From positions 37,731,012 to 37,795,011 of the forward strand of contig NC_056037.1 of the NCBI RefSeq assembly GCF_004379255.2: a stretch of 64,000 bases of DNA, written 5' to 3'. The stretch is from Salvia splendens (taxonomy: Eukaryota; Streptophyta; Magnoliopsida; Lamiales; Lamiaceae). The notes below the pieces were generated by a model. That model saw only the letters and a list, made by a program, of their open reading frames with translations, ran no database searches and was not told where the DNA came from. Positions 63,209 through 64,000 of this stretch are shown piece after piece (position 1 is the first letter of the stretch; each line of letters opens with the position of its first letter). A program made the position numbers and the translations under genes.

Positions 63209-64000
63209 TAATTTTGTGTTTATTTCTTGTTATTTTTTTAAACTAGAAATCAATCATACTACTGATTTATTAATGTTTCATAATTTCATACACGGGAATT
63301 TCAATGAAATGTGATGACGTGAAATCCGAAGTGGAAGAAATTACAGATGACCAAAACATCGTAGCAATAATACATGCATGCAAGATTTTACACAAATTAA
63401 ATTCCTAAATAGTGTAAAGTTTGGAACCCGAAATGAAGAATGAACAAAGATTATAAATGAACAAGCTAACACGATCGACAAGAATGTAACAAGAACTTAG
63501 CTATTTAAATGACGACTATGATCGCACAGTTAAGATTAGATCCTATTAGTTAAATCCAATCGAGCGGTCACTGAAATTTGGAGTTGCTCTTCACTTTATT
63601 TCTTTCTCAACTTATTATTCAACATACCGATTCGTATACTGATCCGATATATCACACCAGGGGCGGACGCAGAAATAATTATCGATAGGGGCTGAGACTT
63701 CTAAATTTTATTTTGATGTATATTTTTGAGTAATTTAAATTATTTGTAGGGGCTTTTACATTATAATTTACACTAAATTTGACTAAGTTTTTAAAAAAAT
63801 AAATAGAAAAAATTAAAAAAAATTATTTCATTGAGGGCTTATGCCCCACCCCTTACAAAAGAAAAACGAAAGTGATTTGATAACGCTGGAAAAAAATACT
63901 AAGAAAATAGAAGCAATGGATTAGAAAATAACCAAAATGCAACTCTTAACAAAAAGAAAACTTCCGCTCTTCTCTCTCTCTCTCTCTCAACACATAAGTC
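63209..64000. other. Intergenic region, repeat fragments
   Basis: AT-rich. At 63660-63860 a segment starts CAGGGGCGGACGCAG and ends near GGGCTTATGCCCCACCCC; the same signature is seen inverted at about 62730-62780. This could be an hAT-like or other repeat family. A CT-rich run closes the window. No gene supported. Confidence 0.4.

Overview
This window is nuclear DNA from a flowering plant, probably a eudicot. The genes have GT-AG introns and AT-rich spacers, and they include plant-specific families: a CDPK-related kinase, a SAUR, a thylakoid-lumen pentapeptide protein, a nuclear-speckle RNA-binding protein and a plastid-type 6-phosphogluconolactonase. The mobile elements are also typical of plants. 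A Lamiales or asterid source is possible but not shown. No bacterial or organellar features were seen.

Layout. 1-5.9 kb: AT-rich spacer and a complete PIF/Harbinger element with an intact transposase. 5.9-9.5 kb: CRK kinase (11 exons) with a tandemly duplicated, uORF-bearing leader. 12.7-13.0 kb: SAUR (minus). 16.3-17.6 kb: ubiquitin-RPL40 fusion (minus). 18.5-26.1 kb: complete, very young Ty3/gypsy chromovirus (minus) with two 953-bp LTRs, inserted just upstream of the PGL gene at 26.3-28.8 kb. 29.8-31.4 kb: cytochrome b5 (minus). 32.5-35.1 kb: repeats (Harbinger derivative, inverted-repeat element, SINE). 35.4-38.5 kb: Msp1/ATAD1 AAA-ATPase. 39.7-43.3 kb: retromer VPS26. 45.9-48.8 kb: NSR-type RNA-binding protein (minus). 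50.0-52.2 kb: nested MITEs. 52.5-54.8 kb: thylakoid lumenal pentapeptide protein. 55.2-57.1 kb: decayed second Harbinger element. 57.5-60.9 kb: BiP (minus) with three ERSE-II-type sites upstream. 61.3-64 kb: Stowaway and Mutator-like elements.

The genes are ordinary, mostly housekeeping, loci and do not form a pathway. Themes that link them are mobile-element load and tandem duplication inside introns and leaders. Two intron duplications carry along a copy of the upstream exon end and its 5' splice site. Exon models were built by hand from splice consensus and reading frame; every multi-exon coding sequence summed to a multiple of three.

The most unusual signal is in the retrotransposon. Its U3 carries eight near-perfect 14-bp CG-rich palindromes in 31-bp-spaced pairs. 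The same DNA, in the 3' LTR, is translated as an in-frame 27-residue repeat at the end of the polyprotein. No clearly new multi-gene system was found.
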